DNA of 64,000 bases from Siphonodentalium dalli (lineage: Eukaryota > Mollusca > Scaphopoda > Gadilida > Siphonodentaliidae): contig CP136069.1 of the NCBI GenBank assembly GCA_032622095.1, positions 108,406,278-108,470,277 on the forward strand. Direction: 5' to 3'. The translations under genes were made by a program, and so were the position numbers. Below, one piece after another: positions 32,640 through 48,400 of the stretch (its first letter is position 1; every line of letters begins with the position of its first letter). The notes beneath the pieces were generated by a model. That model did not search any database. It saw only the letters and a program-made list of their open reading frames with translations, and was not told where the DNA came from.

Positions 32640-35600
32640 TTCTGAATGAAATTTGATATGGATGTTCCCTACTATGAGTATACTCAGTAGAATATTCCAT
32701 CGTTTTGTTCAGATTATTCATTCTAGAGTTATTCATCTTTGTTTATCTGGAAATGTTGGCTTTTTAGTCTGTCTGATGTCTTTTCAGGACATAACTTGAA
32801 CAATAATGCTCGGTTCTCAATGATATTTGGTATGGATGTTCACCACTATAAGTACATTCAATGGCATCTGTTCAATGTATGCACCCGACGACAGTATATC
32901 TTGTTTTTGCACTGATTTAAATTTCATTATTTTTGTTCTTTCTTTTGGTATTCCACATTATAGACAGGACATATCTCATTATTTTTGTCATTTTGTTTTG
33001 TCTTCCAGATTGGAGAGGGTAGAAGATTTCAGATACTCGGAAGCATATAGAAGATGGCCACATCCAAGATAACGCAGCGAATCAAATGTCTGGTTATTAT
33101 TATAGCCCCTTATTAAAAAAGGGTATATTGTTTTGCACGTGTCTGTCCGGACATGCGTTCGTACATCCGCACAATGTCTGTTCAATGTTATAACTTGAAC
33201 CGTAGTGCTCTGATCTCAATGAAATTTGGTATGGGTGTTCACCACTATAAGGACATTCAATGGCATCTGTCCAATGTATGCACCGGACGACAGTATATCT
33301 TGTTTTTGCACTTGATTTAAATTTCATTATTTTTGTTCTTTCATTTTGTATTCCACATTAGGCAGGACAGATCTCATTTTTTTTGTCATTCTGTTTTGTC
33401 TTCCAGATTGGAGAGGGTACAATATTTCAGATACTCGGAAGCATACAGAAGATGGCCACATCCAAGATAACGCAGCGAATCAAATGTCTGTGGTTATTGT
33501 TATAGCCCCTTTTTTAAAAAGGTATATTGTTTTGCATCTGTCTGTCCGGACGTTCGTACGTACATCCGCCCAATGTCTGTTTATGCCATAGTACTCGGTT
33601 CTGAATGAAATTTGGTATGGATGTGCCCTACTATGAGTATACTCAGTAGAATATTCCATCGTTTTGTTCAGATTATTCATTCTAGAGTTATTCATCTTTG
33701 TTTATCTGGAAATGTTGGCTTTTTGGTCTGTCTGATGTCTTTTCAGGACATAACTTGAACAATAATGCTCGGTTCTCAATGATATTTGGTATGGATGTTC
33801 ACCACTATAAGGACATTCAATGGCATCTGTTCAATGTATGCACCGGACGACAATATATCTTGTTTTTGCACTGATTTAAATTTCATTATTTTTGTTCTTT
33901 CATTTGGTATTCCACATTATAGACAGGACAGATCTCATTATTTTTGTCATTCTGTTTGGTTTTCCAGATTGGAGAGGGTAGAAGATTTCAGATACTCGGA
34001 AGCATACAGAAGATGGCCACATCCAAGATAACGCAGCGAATCAAATGTCTGGTTATTATTATAGCCCCTTATTAAAAAAGGGTATATTGTTTTGCACGTG
34101 TCTGTCCTGACATGCGTTCGCACATCCGCACAATGTCTGTTCAATGTTATAACTTGAACCGTAGTGCTCTGATCTCAATGAAATTTGGTATGGGTGTTCA
34201 CCACTATAAGGACATTCAATGGCATCTGTCCAATGTATGCACCGGACGACAGTATATCTTGTTTTTGCACTGATTTAAATTTCATTATTTTTGTTCTTTC
34301 ATTTGGTATTCCACATTATAGAAGGACAGATCTCATTATTTTTGTCATTTTGTTTTGTCTTCCAGATTGGAGAGGGTAGAAGATTTCAGATACTCGGAAG
34401 CATACAGAAGATGGCCACATCCAAGATAACGCAGCGAATCAAATGTCTGGTTATTGTTATAGCCCCTTTTAAAAAAAGGTATATTGTTTTGCATCTGTCT
34501 GTCCGGACATTCGTACGTACATCCGCCCAATGTCTGTTCATGCCATAGTGCTCGGTTCTGAATGAAATTTGATATGGATGTTCCCTACTATGAGTATACT
34601 CAGTAGAATTTTCCATCGTTTTGTTCAGATTATTCATTCTAGAGTTATTCATCTTTGTTTATCTGGAAATGTTGGCTTTTTGGTCTGTCTGATGTCTTTT
34701 CAGGACATAACTTGAACAATAATGCTCGGTTCTCAATGATATTTGGTATGGATGTTCACCACTATAAGTACATTCAATGGCATCTGTTCAATGTATGCAC
34801 CCGACGACAGTATATCTTGTTTTTGCACTGATTTAAATTTCATTATTTTTGTTCTTTCATTTGGTATTCCACATTATAGACAGGACAGATCTCATTATTT
34901 TTGTCATTTTGTTTTGTCTTCCAGATTGGAGAGGGTAGAAGATTTCAGATACTCGGAAGCATATAGAAGATGGCCACATCCAAGATAACGCAGCGAATCA
35001 AATGTCTGGTTATTATTATAGCCCCTTATTAAAAAAGGGTATATTGTTTTGCACGTGTCTGTCCGGACATGCGTTCGTACATCCGCACAATGTCTGTTCA
35101 ATGTTATAACTTGAACCGTAGTGCTCTGATCTCAATGAAATTTGGTATGGGTGTTCACCACTATAAGGACATTCAATGGCATCTGTCCAATGTATGCACC
35201 GGACGACAGTATATCTTGTTTTTGCACTTGATTTAAATTTCATTATTTTTGTTCTTTCATTTGGTATTCCACATTATAGACAGGACAGATCTCATTATTT
35301 TTGTCATTTTGTTTTGTCTTCCAGATTGGAGAGGGTAGAAGATTTCAGATACTCGGAAGCATACAGAAGATGGCCACATCCAAGATAATGCATCAAATCA
35401 AATGTCTGTGGTTATTGTTATAGCCCCTTTTTTAAAAAGGTATATTGTTTTGCATCTGTCTGTCCGGACGTTCGTACGTACATCCGCCCAATGTCTGTTC
35501 ATGCCATAGTGCTCGGTTCTGAATGAAATTTGATATAGATGTTCCCTACTATGAGTATACTCAGTAGAATATTCCATCGTTTTGTTCAGATTATTCATTC

Positions 35601-38600
35601 TAGAGTTATTCATCTTTGTTTATCTGGAAATGTTGGCTTTTTAGTCTGTCTGATGTCTTTTCAGGACATAACTTGAACAATAATGCTCGGTTCTCAATGA
35701 TATTTGGTATGGATGTTCACCACTATAAGTACATTCAATGGCATCTGTTCAATGTATGCACCCGACGACAGTATATCTTGTTTTTGCACTGATTTAAATT
35801 TCATTATTTTTGTTCTTTCATTTGGTATTCCACATTATAGACAGGACATATCTCATTATTTTTGTCATTTTGTTTTGTCTTCCAGATTGGAGAGGGTAGA
35901 AGATTTCAGATACTCGGAAGCATATAGAAGATGGCCACATCCAAGATAACGCAGCGAATCAAATGTCTGGTTATTATTATAGCCCCTTATTAAAAAAGGG
36001 TATATTGTTTTGCACGTGTCTGTCCGGACATGCGTTCGTACATCCGCACAATGTCTGTTCAATGTTATAACTTGAACCGTAGTGCTCTGATCTCAATGAA
36101 ATTTGGTATGGGTGTTCACCACTATAAGGACATTCAATGGCATCTGTCCAATGTATGCACCGGACGACAGTATATCTTGTTTTTGCACTTGATTTAAATT
36201 TCATTATTTTTGTTCTTTCATTTTGTATTCCACATTAGGCAGGACAGATCTCATTTTTTTTGTCATTCTGTTTTGTCTTCCAGATTGGAGAGGGTACAAT
36301 ATTTCAGATACTCGGAAGCATACAGAAGATGGCCACATCCAAGATAACGCAGCGAATCAAATGTCTGTGGTTATTGTTATAGCCCCTTTTTTAAAAAGGT
36401 ATATTGTTTTGCATCTGTCTGTCCGGACGTTCGTACGTACATCCGCCCAATGTCTGTTTATGCCATAGTACTCGGTTCTGAATGAAATTTGGTATGGATG
36501 TGCCCTACTATGAGTATACTCAGTAGAATATTCCATCGTTTTGTTCAGATTATTCATTCTAGAGTTATTCATCTTTGTTTATCTGGAAATGTTGGCTTTT
36601 TGGTCTGTCTGATGTCTTTTCAGGACATAACTTGAACAATAATGCTCGGTTCTCAATGATATTTGGTATGGATGTTCACCACTATAAGGACATTCAATGG
36701 CATCTGTTCAATGTATGCACCGGACGACAGTATATCTTGTTTTTGCACTGATTTAAATTTCATTATTTTTGTTCTTTCATTTGGTATTCCACATTATAGA
36801 CAGGACAGATCTCATTATTTTTGTCATTCTGTTTGGTTTTCCAGATTGGAGAGGGTAGAAGATTTCAGATACTCGGAAGCATATAGAAGATGGCCACATC
36901 CAAGATAACGCAGCGAATCAAATGTCTGGTTATTATTATAGCCCCTTATTAAAAAAGGGTATATTGTTTTGCACGTGTCTGTCCTGACATGCGTTCGCAC
37001 ATCCGCACAATGTCTGTTCAATGTTATAACTTGAACCGTAGTGCTCTGATCTCAATGAAATTTGGTATGGGTGTTCACCACTATAAGGACATTCAATGGC
37101 ATCTGTCCAATGTATGCACCGGACGACAGTATATCTTGTTTTTGCACTTGATTTAAATTTCATTATTTTTGTTCTTTCATTTGGTATTCCACATTATAGA
37201 CAGGACAGATCTCATTATTTTTGTCATTTTGTTTTGTCTTCCAGATTGGAGAGGGTAGAAGATTTCAGATACTCGGAAGCATACAGAAGATGGCCACATC
37301 CAAGATAATGCATCAAATCAAATGTCTGTGGTTATTGTTATAGCCCCTTTTTTAAAAAGGTATATTGTTTTGCATCTGTCTGTCCGGACGTTCGTACGTA
37401 CATCCGCCCAATGTCTGTTCATGCCATAGTGCTCGGTTCTGAATGAAATTTGATATGGATGTTCCCTACTATGAGTATACTCAGTAGAATATTCCATCGT
37501 TTTGTTCAGATTATTCATTCTAGAGTTATTCATCTTTGTTTATCTGGAAATGTTGGCTTTTTAGTCTGTCTGATGTCTTTTCAGGACATAACTTGAACAA
37601 TAATGCTCGGTTCTCAATGATATTTGGTATGGATGTTCACCACTATAAGTACATTCAATGGCATCTGTTCAATGTATGCACCCGACGACAGTATATCTTG
37701 TTTTTGCACTGATTTAAATTTCATTATTTTTGTTCTTTCATTTGGTATTCCACATTATAGACAGGACATATCTCATTATTTTTGTCATTTTGTTTTGTCT
37801 TCCAGATTGGAGAGGGTAGAAGATTTCAGATACTCGGAAGCATATAGAAGATGGCCACATCCAAGATAACGCAGCGAATCAAATGTCTGGTTATTATTAT
37901 AGCCCCTTATTAAAAAAGGGTATATTGTTTTGCACGTGTCTGTCCGGACATGCGTTCGTACATCCGCACAATGTCTGTTCAATGTTATAACTTGAACCGT
38001 AGTGCTCTGATCTCAATGAAATTTGGTATGGGTGTTCACCACTATAAGGACATTCAATGGCATCTGTCCAATGTATGCACCGGACGACAGTATATCTTGT
38101 TTTTGCACTTGATTTAAATTTCATTATTTTTGTTCTTTCATTTTGTATTCCACATTAGGCAGGACAGATCTCATTTTTTTTGTCATTCTGTTTTGTCTTC
38201 CAGATTGGAGAGGGTACAATATTTCAGATACTCGGAAGCATACAGAAGATGGCCACATCCAAGATAACGCAGCGAATCAAATGTCTGTGGTTATTGTTAT
38301 AGCCCCTTTTTTAAAAAGGTATATTGTTTTGCATCTGTCTGTCCGGACGTTCGTACGTACATCCGCCCAATGTCTGTTTATGCCATAGTACTCGGTTCTG
38401 AATGAAATTTGGTATGGATGTGCCCTACTATGAGTATACTCAGTAGAATATTCCATCGTTTTGTTCAGATTATTCATTCTAGAGTTATTCATCTTTGTTT
38501 ATCTGGAAATGTTGGCTTTTTGGTCTGTCTGATGTCTTTTCAGGACATAACTTGAACAATAATGCTCGGTTCTCAATGATATTTGGTATGGATGTTCACC

Positions 38601-41600
38601 ACTATAAGGACATTCAATGGCATCTGTTCAATGTATGCACCGGACGACAATATATCTTGTTTTTGCACTGATTTAAATTTCATTATTTTTGTTCTTTCAT
38701 TTGGTATTCCACATTATAGACAGGACAGATCTCATTATTTTTGTCATTCTGTTTGGTTTTCCAGATTGGAGAGGGTAGAAGATTTCAGATACTCGGAAGC
38801 ATACAGAAGATGGCCACATCCAAGATAACGCAGCGAATCAAATGTCTGGTTATTATTATAGCCCCTTATTAAAAAAGGGTATATTGTTTTGCACGTGTCT
38901 GTCCTGACATGCGTTCGCACATCCGCACAATGTCTGTTCAATGTTATAACTTGAACCGTAGTGCTCTGATCTCAATGAAATTTGGTATGGGTGTTCACCA
39001 CTATAAGGACATTCAATGGCATCTGTCCAATGTATGCACCGGACGACAGTATATCTTGTTTTTGCACTGATTTAAATTTCATTATTTTTGTTCTTTCATT
39101 TGGTATTCCACATTATAGAAGGACAGATCTCATTATTTTTGTCATTTTGTTTTGTCTTCCAGATTGGAGAGGGTAGAAGATTTCAGATACTCGGAAGCAT
39201 ACAGAAGATGGCCACATCCAAGATAACGCAGCGAATCAAATGTCTGGTTATTGTTATAGCCCCTTTTAAAAAAAGGTATATTGTTTTGCATCTGTCTGTC
39301 CGGACGTTCGTACGTACATCCGCCCAATGTCTGTTCATGCCATAGTGCTCGGTTCTGAATGAAATTTGATATGGATGTTCCCTACTATGAGTATACTCAG
39401 TAGAATTTTCCATCGTTTTGTTCAGATTATTCATTCTAGAGTTATTCATCTTTGTTTATCTGGAAATGTTGGCTTTTTGGTCTGTCTGATGTCTTTTCAG
39501 GACATAACTTGAACAATAATGCTCGGTTCTCAATGATATTTGGTATGGATGTTCACCACTATAAGTACATTCAATGGCATCTGTTCAATGTATGCACCCG
39601 ACGACAGTATATCTTGTTTTTGCACTGATTTAAATTTCATTATTTTTGTTCTTTCATTTGGTATTCCACATTATAGACAGGACAGATCTCATTATTTTTG
39701 TCATTTTGTTTTGTCTTCCAGATTGGAGAGGGTAGAAGATTTCAGATACTCGGAAGCATATAGAAGATGGCCACATCCAAGATAACGCAGCGAATCAAAT
39801 GTCTGGTTATTATTATAGCCCCTTATTAAAAAAGGGTATATTGTTTTGCACGTGTCTGTCCGGACATGCGTTCGTACATCCGCACAATGTCTGTTCAATG
39901 TTATAACTTGAACCGTAGTGCTCTGATCTCAATGAAATTTGGTATGGGTGTTCACCACTATAAGGACATTCAATGGCATCTGTCCAATGTATGCACCGGA
40001 CGACAGTATATCTTGTTTTTGCACTTGATTTAAATTTCATTATTTTTGTTCTTTCATTTGGTATTCCACATTATAGACAGGACAGATCTCATTATTTTTG
40101 TCATTTTGTTTTGTCTTCCAGATTGGAGAGGGTAGAAGATTTCAGATACTCGGAAGCATACAGAAGATGGCCACATCCAAGATAATGCATCAAATCAAAT
40201 GTCTGTGGTTATTGTTATAGCCCCTTTTTTAAAAAGGTATATTGTTTTGCATCTGTCTGTCCGGACGTTCGTACGTACATCCGCCCAATGTCTGTTCATG
40301 CCATAGTGCTCGGTTCTGAATGAAATTTGATATAGATGTTCCCTACTATGAGTATACTCAGTAGAATATTCCATCGTTTTGTTCAGATTATTCATTCTAG
40401 AGTTATTCATCTTTGTTTATCTGGAAATGTTGGCTTTTTAGTCTGTCTGATGTCTTTTCAGGACATAACTTGAACAATAATGCTCGGTTCTCAATGATAT
40501 TTGGTATGGATGTTCACCACTATAAGTACATTCAATGGCATCTGTTCAATGTATGCACCCGACGACAGTATATCTTGTTTTTGCACTGATTTAAATTTCA
40601 TTATTTTTGTTCTTTCATTTGGTATTCCACATTATAGACAGGACATATCTCATTATTTTTGTCATTTTGTTTTGTCTTCCAGATTGGAGAGGGTAGAAGA
40701 TTTCAGATACTCGGAAGCATATAGAAGATGGCCACATCCAAGATAACGCAGCGAATCAAATGTCTGGTTATTATTATAGCCCCTTATTAAAAAAGGGTAT
40801 ATTGTTTTGCACGTGTCTGTCCGGACATGCGTTCGTACATCCGCACAATGTCTGTTCAATGTTATAACTTGAACCGTAGTGCTCTGATCTCAATGAAATT
40901 TGGTATGGGTGTTCACCACTATAAGGACATTCAATGGCATCTGTCCAATGTATGCACCGGACGACAGTATATCTTGTTTTTGCACTTGATTTAAATTTCA
41001 TTATTTTTGTTCTTTCATTTTGTATTCCACATTAGGCAGGACAGATCTCATTTTTTTTGTCATTCTGTTTTGTCTTCCAGATTGGAGAGGGTACAATATT
41101 TCAGATACTCGGAAGCATACAGAAGATGGCCACATCCAAGATAACGCAGCGAATCAAATGTCTGTGGTTATTGTTATAGCCCCTTTTTTAAAAAGGTATA
41201 TTGTTTTGCATCTGTCTGTCCGGACGTTCGTACGTACATCCGCCCAATGTCTGTTTATGCCATAGTACTCGGTTCTGAATGAAATTTGGTATGGATGTGC
41301 CCTACTATGAGTATACTCAGTAGAATATTCCATCGTTTTGTTCAGATTATTCATTCTAGAGTTATTCATCTTTGTTTATCTGGAAATGTTGGCTTTTTGG
41401 TCTGTCTGATGTCTTTTCAGGACATAACTTGAACAATAATGCTCGGTTCTCAATGATATTTGGTATGGATGTTCACCACTATAAGGACATTCAATGGCAT
41501 CTGTTCAATGTATGCACCGGACGACAGTATATCTTGTTTTTGCACTGATTTAAATTTCATTATTTTTGTTCTTTCATTTGGTATTCCACATTATAGACAG

Positions 41601-44600
41601 GACAGATCTCATTATTTTTGTCATTCTGTTTGGTTTTCCAGATTGGAGAGGGTAGAAGATTTCAGATACTCGGAAGCATATAGAAGATGGCCACATCCAA
41701 GATAACGCAGCGAATCAAATGTCTGGTTATTATTATAGCCCCTTATTAAAAAAGGGTATATTGTTTTGCACGTGTCTGTCCTGACATGCGTTCGCACATC
41801 CGCACAATGTCTGTTCAATGTTATAACTTGAACCGTAGTGCTCTGATCTCAATGAAATTTGGTATGGGTGTTCACCACTATAAGGACATTCAATGGCATC
41901 TGTCCAATGTATGCACCGGACGACAGTATATCTTGTTTTTGCACTTGATTTAAATTTCATTATTTTTGTTCTTTCATTTGGTATTCCACATTATAGACAG
42001 GACAGATCTCATTATTTTTGTCATTTTGTTTTGTCTTCCAGATTGGAGAGGGTAGAAGATTTCAGATACTCGGAAGCATACAGAAGATGGCCACATCCAA
42101 GATAATGCATCAAATCAAATGTCTGTGGTTATTGTTATAGCCCCTTTTTTAAAAAGGTATATTGTTTTGCATCTGTCTGTCTGGACGTTCGTACGTACAT
42201 CCGCCCAATGTCTGTTCATGCCATAGTGCTCGGTTCTGAATGAAATTTGATATGGATGTTCCCTACTATGAGTATACTCAGTAGAATATTCCATCGTTTT
42301 GTTCAGATTATTCATTCTAGAGTTATTCATCTTTGTTTATCTGGAAATGTTGGCTTTTTAGTCTGTCTGATGTCTTTTCAGGACATAACTTGAACAATAA
42401 TGCTCGGTTCTCAATGATATTTGGTATGGATGTTCACCACTATAAGTACATTCAATGGCATCTGTTCAATGTATGCACCCGACGACAGTATATCTTGTTT
42501 TTGCACTGATTTAAATTTCATTATTTTTGTTCTTTCATTTGGTATTCCACATTATAGACAGGACATATCTCATTATTTTTGTCATTTTGTTTTGTCTTCC
42601 AGATTGGAGAGGGTAGAAGATTTCAGATACTCGGAAGCATATAGAAGATGGCCACATCCAAGATAACGCAGCGAATCAAATGTCTGGTTATTATTATAGC
42701 CCCTTATTAAAAAAGGGTATATTGTTTTGCACGTGTCTGTCCGGACATGCGTTCGTACATCCGCACAATGTCTGTTCAATGTTATAACTTGAACCGTAGT
42801 GCTCTGATCTCAATGAAATTTGGTATGGGTGTTCACCACTATAAGGACATTCAATGGCATCTGTCCAATGTATGCACCGGACGACAGTATATCTTGTTTT
42901 TGCACTTGATTTAAATTTCATTATTTTTGTTCTTTCATTTTGTATTCCACATTAGGCAGGACAGATCTCATTTTTTTTGTCATTCTGGTTTGTCTTCCAG
43001 ATTGGAGAGGGTACAATATTTCAGATACTCGGAAGCATACAGAAGATGGCCACATCCAAGATAACGCAGCGAATCAAATGTCTGTGGTTATTGTTATAGC
43101 CCCTTTTTTAAAAAGGTATATTGTTTTGCATCTGTCTGTCCGGACGTTCGTACATACATCCGCCCAATGTCTGTCTATGCCATAGTACTCGGTTCTGAAT
43201 GAAATTTGGTATGGATGTGCCCTACTATGAGTATACTCAGTAGAATATTCCATCGTTTTGTTCAGATTATTCATTCTAGAGTTATTCATCTTTGTTTATC
43301 TGGAAATGTTGGCTTTTTGGTCTGTCTGATGTCTTTTCAGGACATAACTTGAACAATAATGCTCGGTTCTCAATGATATTTGGTATGGATGTTCACCACT
43401 ATAAGGACATTCAATGGCATCTGTTCAATGTATGCACCGGACGACAATATATCTTGTTTTTGCACTGATTTAAATTTCATTATTTTTGTTCTTTCATTTG
43501 GTATTCCACATTATAGACAGGACAGATCTCATTATTTTTGTCATTCTGTTTGGTTTTCCAGATTGGAGAGGGTAGAAGATTTCAGATACTCGGAAGCATA
43601 CAGAAGATGGCCACATCCAAGATAACGCAGCGAATCAAATGTCTGGTTATTATTATAGCCCCTTATTAAAAAAGGGTATATTGTTTTGCACGTGTCTGTC
43701 CTGACATGCGTTCGCACATCCGCACAATGTCTGTTCAATGTTATAACTTGAACCGTAGTGCTCTGATCTCAATGAAATTTGGTATGGGTGTTCACCACTA
43801 TAAGGACATTCAATGGCATCTGTCCAATGTATGCACCGGACGACAGTATATCTTGTTTTTGCACTGATTTAAATTTCATTATTTTTGTACTTTCATTTGG
43901 TATTCCACATTATAGACAGGACAGATCTCATTATTTTTGTCATTTTGTTTTGTCTTCCAGATTGGAGAGGGTAGAAGATTTCAGATACTCGGAAGCATAC
44001 AGAAGATGGCCACATCCAAGATAATGCATCAAATCAAATGTCTGTGGTTATTGTTATAGCCCCTTTTTTAAAAAGGTATATTGTTTTGCATCTGTCTGTC
44101 CGGACGTTCGTACGTACATCCGCCCAATGTCTGTTCATGCCATAGTGCTCGGTTCTGAATGAAATTTGGTATGGATGTTCCCTACTATGAGTATACTCAG
44201 TAGAATATTCCATCGTTTTGTTCAGATTATTCATTCTAGAGTTATTCATCTTTGTTTATCTGGAAATGTTGGCTTTTTGGTCTGTCTGATGTCTTTTCAG
44301 GACATAACTTGAACAATAATGCTCGGTTCTCAATGATATTTGGTATGGATGTTCACCACTATAAGGACATTCAATGGCATCTGTTCAATGTATGCACCGG
44401 ACGACAGTATATCTTGTTTTTGCACTGATTTAAATTTCATTATTTTTGTTCTTTCATTTGGTATTCCACATTATAGACAGGACAGATCTCATTATTTTTG
44501 TCATTCTGTTTGGTTTTCCAGATTGGAGAGGGTAGAAGATTTCAGATACTCGGAAGCATATAGAAGATGGCCACATCCAAGATAACGCAGCGAATCAAAT

Positions 44601-46200
44601 GTCTGGTTATTATTATAGCCCCTTATTAAAAAAGGGTATATTGTTTTGCACGTGTCTGTCCTGACATGCGTTCGCACATCCGCACAATGTCTGTTCAATG
44701 TTATAACTTGAACCGTAGTGCTCTGATCTCAATGAAATTTGGTATGGGTGTTCACCACTATAAGGACATTCAATGGCATCTGTCCAATGTATGCACCGGA
44801 CGACAGTATATCTTGTTTTTGCACTTGATTTAAATTTCATTATTTTTGTTCTTTCATTTGGTATTCCACATTATAGACAGGACAGATCTCATTATTTTTG
44901 TCATTTTGTTTTGTCTTCCAGATTGGAGAGGGTAGAAGATTTCAGATACTCGGAAGCATACAGAAGATGGCCACATCCAAGATAATGCATCAAATCAAAT
45001 GTCTGTGGTTATTGTTATAGCCCCTTTTTTAAAAAGGTATATTGTTTTGCATCTGTCTGTCCGGACGTTCGTAAGTACATCCGCCCAATGTCTGTTCATG
45101 CCATAGTGCTCGGTTCTGAATGAAATTTGATATGGATGTTCCCTACTATGAGTATACTCAGTAGAATATTCCATCGTTTTGTTCAGATTATTCATTCTAG
45201 AGTTATTCATCTTTGTTTATCTGGAAATGTTGGCTTTTTAGTCTGTCTGATGTCTTTTCAGGACATAACTTGAACAATAATGCTCGGTTCTCAATGATAT
45301 TTGGTATGGATGTTCACCACTATAAGTACATTCAATGGCATCTGTTCAATGTATGCACCCGACGACAGTATATCTTGTTTTTGCACTGATTTAAATTTCA
45401 TTATTTTTGTTCTTTCATTTGGTATTCCACATTATAGACAGGACATATCTCATTATTTTTGTCATTTTGTTTTGTCTTCCAGATTGGAGAGGGTAGAAGA
45501 TTTCAGATACTCGGAAGCATATAGAAGATGGCCACATCCAAGATAACGCAGCGAATCAAATGTCTGGTTATTATTATAGCCCCTTATTAAAAAAGGGTAT
45601 ATTGTTTTGCACGTGTCTGTCCGGACATGCGTTCGTACATCCGCACAATGTCTGTTCAATGTTATAACTTGAACCGTAGTGCTCTGATCTCAATGAAATT
45701 TGGTATGGGTGTTCACCACTATAAGGACATTCAATGGCATCTGTCCAATGTATGCACCGGACGACAGTATATCTTGTTTTTGCACTTGATTTAAATTTCA
45801 TTATTTTTGTTCTTTCATTTTGTATTCCACATTAGGCAGGACAGATCTCATTTTTTTTGTCATTCTGTTTTGTCTTCCAGATTGGAGAGGGTACAATATT
45901 TCAGATACTCGGAAGCATACAGAAGATGGCCACATCCAAGATAACGCAGCGAATCAAATGTCTGTGGTTATTGTTATAGCCCCTTTTTTAAAAAGGTATA
46001 TTGTTTTTCATCTGTCTGTCCGGACGTTCGTACGTACATCCGCCCAATGTCTGTTTATGCCATAGTACTCGGTTCTGAATGAAATTTGGTATGGATGTGC
46101 CCTACTATGAGTATACTCAGTAGAATATTCCATCGTTTTGTTCAGATTATTCATTCTAGAGTTATTCATCTTTGTTTATCTGGAAATGTTGGCTTTTTGG
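32640..46200. repeat. 4,797-bp higher-order repeat (five S-L dimers), nearly three copies
   Basis: The step pattern 957, 961, 959, 961, 959 starts at 33786, repeats from 38583, and is partly repeated from 43380. The third copy is altered: its first S lacks the 2-bp deletion in TATAGA(CA)GGAC and one step is 960. Markers shared in phase include CGACAATATATC (33786, 38583, 43380) and the extra T in TTGCACTTGATTT. Confidence 0.85.
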
Positions 46201-46259
46201 TCTGTCTGATGTCTTTTCAGGACATAACTTGAACAATAATGCTCGGTTCTCAATGATAT

Positions 46260-48400
46260 TTGGTATGGATGTTCACCACTATAAGGACATTCAATGGCAT
46301 CTGTTCAATGTATGCACCGGACGACAATATATCTTGTTTTTGCACTGATTTAAATTTCATTATTTTTGTTCTTTCATTTGGTATTCCACATTATAGACAG
46401 GACAGATCTCATTATTTTTGTCATTCTGTTTGGTTTTCCAGATTGGAGAGGGTAGAAGATATCAGATACTCAGAAGCATACAGAAGATGGCCACATCCAA
46501 GATAACGCAGCGAATCAAATGTCTGGTTATTATTATAGCCCCTTATTAAAAAAGGGTATATTGTTTTGCACGTGTCTGTCCTGACATGCGTTCGCACATC
46601 CGCACAATGTCTGTTCAATGTTATAACTTGAACCGTAGTGCTCTGATCTCAATGAAATTTGGTATGGGTGTTCACCACTATAAGGACATTCAATGGCATC
46701 TGTCCAATGTATGCACCGGACGACAGTATATCTTGTTTTTGCACTGATTTAAATTTCATTATTTTTGTTCTTTCATTTGGTATTCCACATTATAGAAGGA
46801 CAGATCTCATTATTTTTGTCATTTTGTTTTGTCTTCCAGATTGGAGAGGGTAGAAGATTTCAGATACTCGGAAGCATACAGAAGATGGCCACATCCAAGA
46901 TAACGCAGCGAATCAAATGTCTGGTTATTGTTATAGCCCCTTTTTTAAAAAGGTATATTGTTTTGCATCTGTCTGTCCGGACTTTCGTACGTACATCCGC
47001 CCAATGTCTGTTCATGCCATAGTGCTCGGTTCTGAATGAAATTTGGTATGGATGTTCCCTACTATGAGTATACTCAGTAGAATATTCCATCGTTTTGTTC
47101 AGATTATTCATTCTAGAGTTATTCATCTTTGTTTATCTGGAAATGTTGGCTTTTTGGTCTGTCTGATGTCTTTTCAGGACATAACTTGAACAATAATGCT
47201 CGGTTCTCAATGATATTTGGTATGGATGTTCACCACTATAAGTACATTCAATGGCATCTGTTCAATGTATGCACCCGACGACAGTATATCTTGTTTTTGC
47301 ACTGATTTAAATTTCATTATTTTTGTTCTTTCATTTGGTATTCCACATTATAGACAGGACAGATCTCATTATTTTTGTTATTTTGTTTTGTCTTCCAGAT
47401 TGGAGAGGGTAGAAGATTTCAGATACTCGGAAGCATATAGAAGATGGCCACATCCAAGATAACGCAGCGAATCAAATGTCTGGTTATTATTATAGCCCCT
47501 TATTAAAAAAGGGTATATTGTTTTGCACGTGTCTGTCCGGACATGCGTTCGTACATCCGCACAATGTCTGTTCAATGTTATGACTTGAACCGTAGTGCTC
47601 TGATCTCAATGAAATTTGGTATGGGTGTTCACCACTATAAGGACATTCAATGGCATCTGTCCAATGTATGCACCGGACGACAGTATATCTTGTTTTTGCA
47701 CTGATTTAAATTTCATTATTTTTGTTCTTTCATTTGGTATTCCACATTATAGACAGGACAGATCTCATTATTTTTGTCATTTTGTTTTGTCTTCCAGATT
47801 GGAGAGGGTAGAAGATTTCAGATACTCGGAAGCATACAGAAGATGGCCACATCCAAGATAACGCAGCGAATCAAATGTCTGGTTATTGTTATAGCCCCTT
47901 TTAAAAAAAGGTACATTGTTTTGCATCTGTCTGTCCGGACGTTCGTACGTACATCCGCCCAATGTCTGTTCATGCCATAGTGCTCGGTTCTGAATGAAAT
48001 TTGATATGGATGTTCCCTACTATGAGTATACTCAGTAGAATTTTCCATCGTTTTGTTCAGATTATTCATTCTAGAGTTATTCATCTTTGTTTATCTGGAA
48101 ATGTTGGCTTTTTAGTCTGTCTGATGTCTTTTCAGGACATAACTTGAACAATAATGCTCGGTACTCAATGATATTTGGTATGGATGTTCACCACTATAAG
48201 TACATTCAATGGCATCTGTTCAATGTATGCACCCGACGACAGTATATCTTGTTTTTGCACTGATTTAAATTTCATTATTTTTGTTCTTTCATTTGGTATT
48301 CCACATTATAGACAGGACAGATCTCATTATTTTTGTCATTTTGTTTTGTCTTCCAGATTGGAGAGGGTAGAAGATTTCAGATACTCGGAAGCATATAGAA
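46260..48400. repeat. Two-dimer segment repeated 8,228 bp downstream
   Basis: Landmarks 46260, 46659, 47217, 47616 and 48175 recur at 54488, 54887, 55445, 55844 and 56403 (+8,228), and again at 61200, 61599, 62157, 62556 and 63115 (+6,712). The rare TTATGACTTG variant (near 47579, 55807 and 62519) confirms the link. Confidence 0.8.
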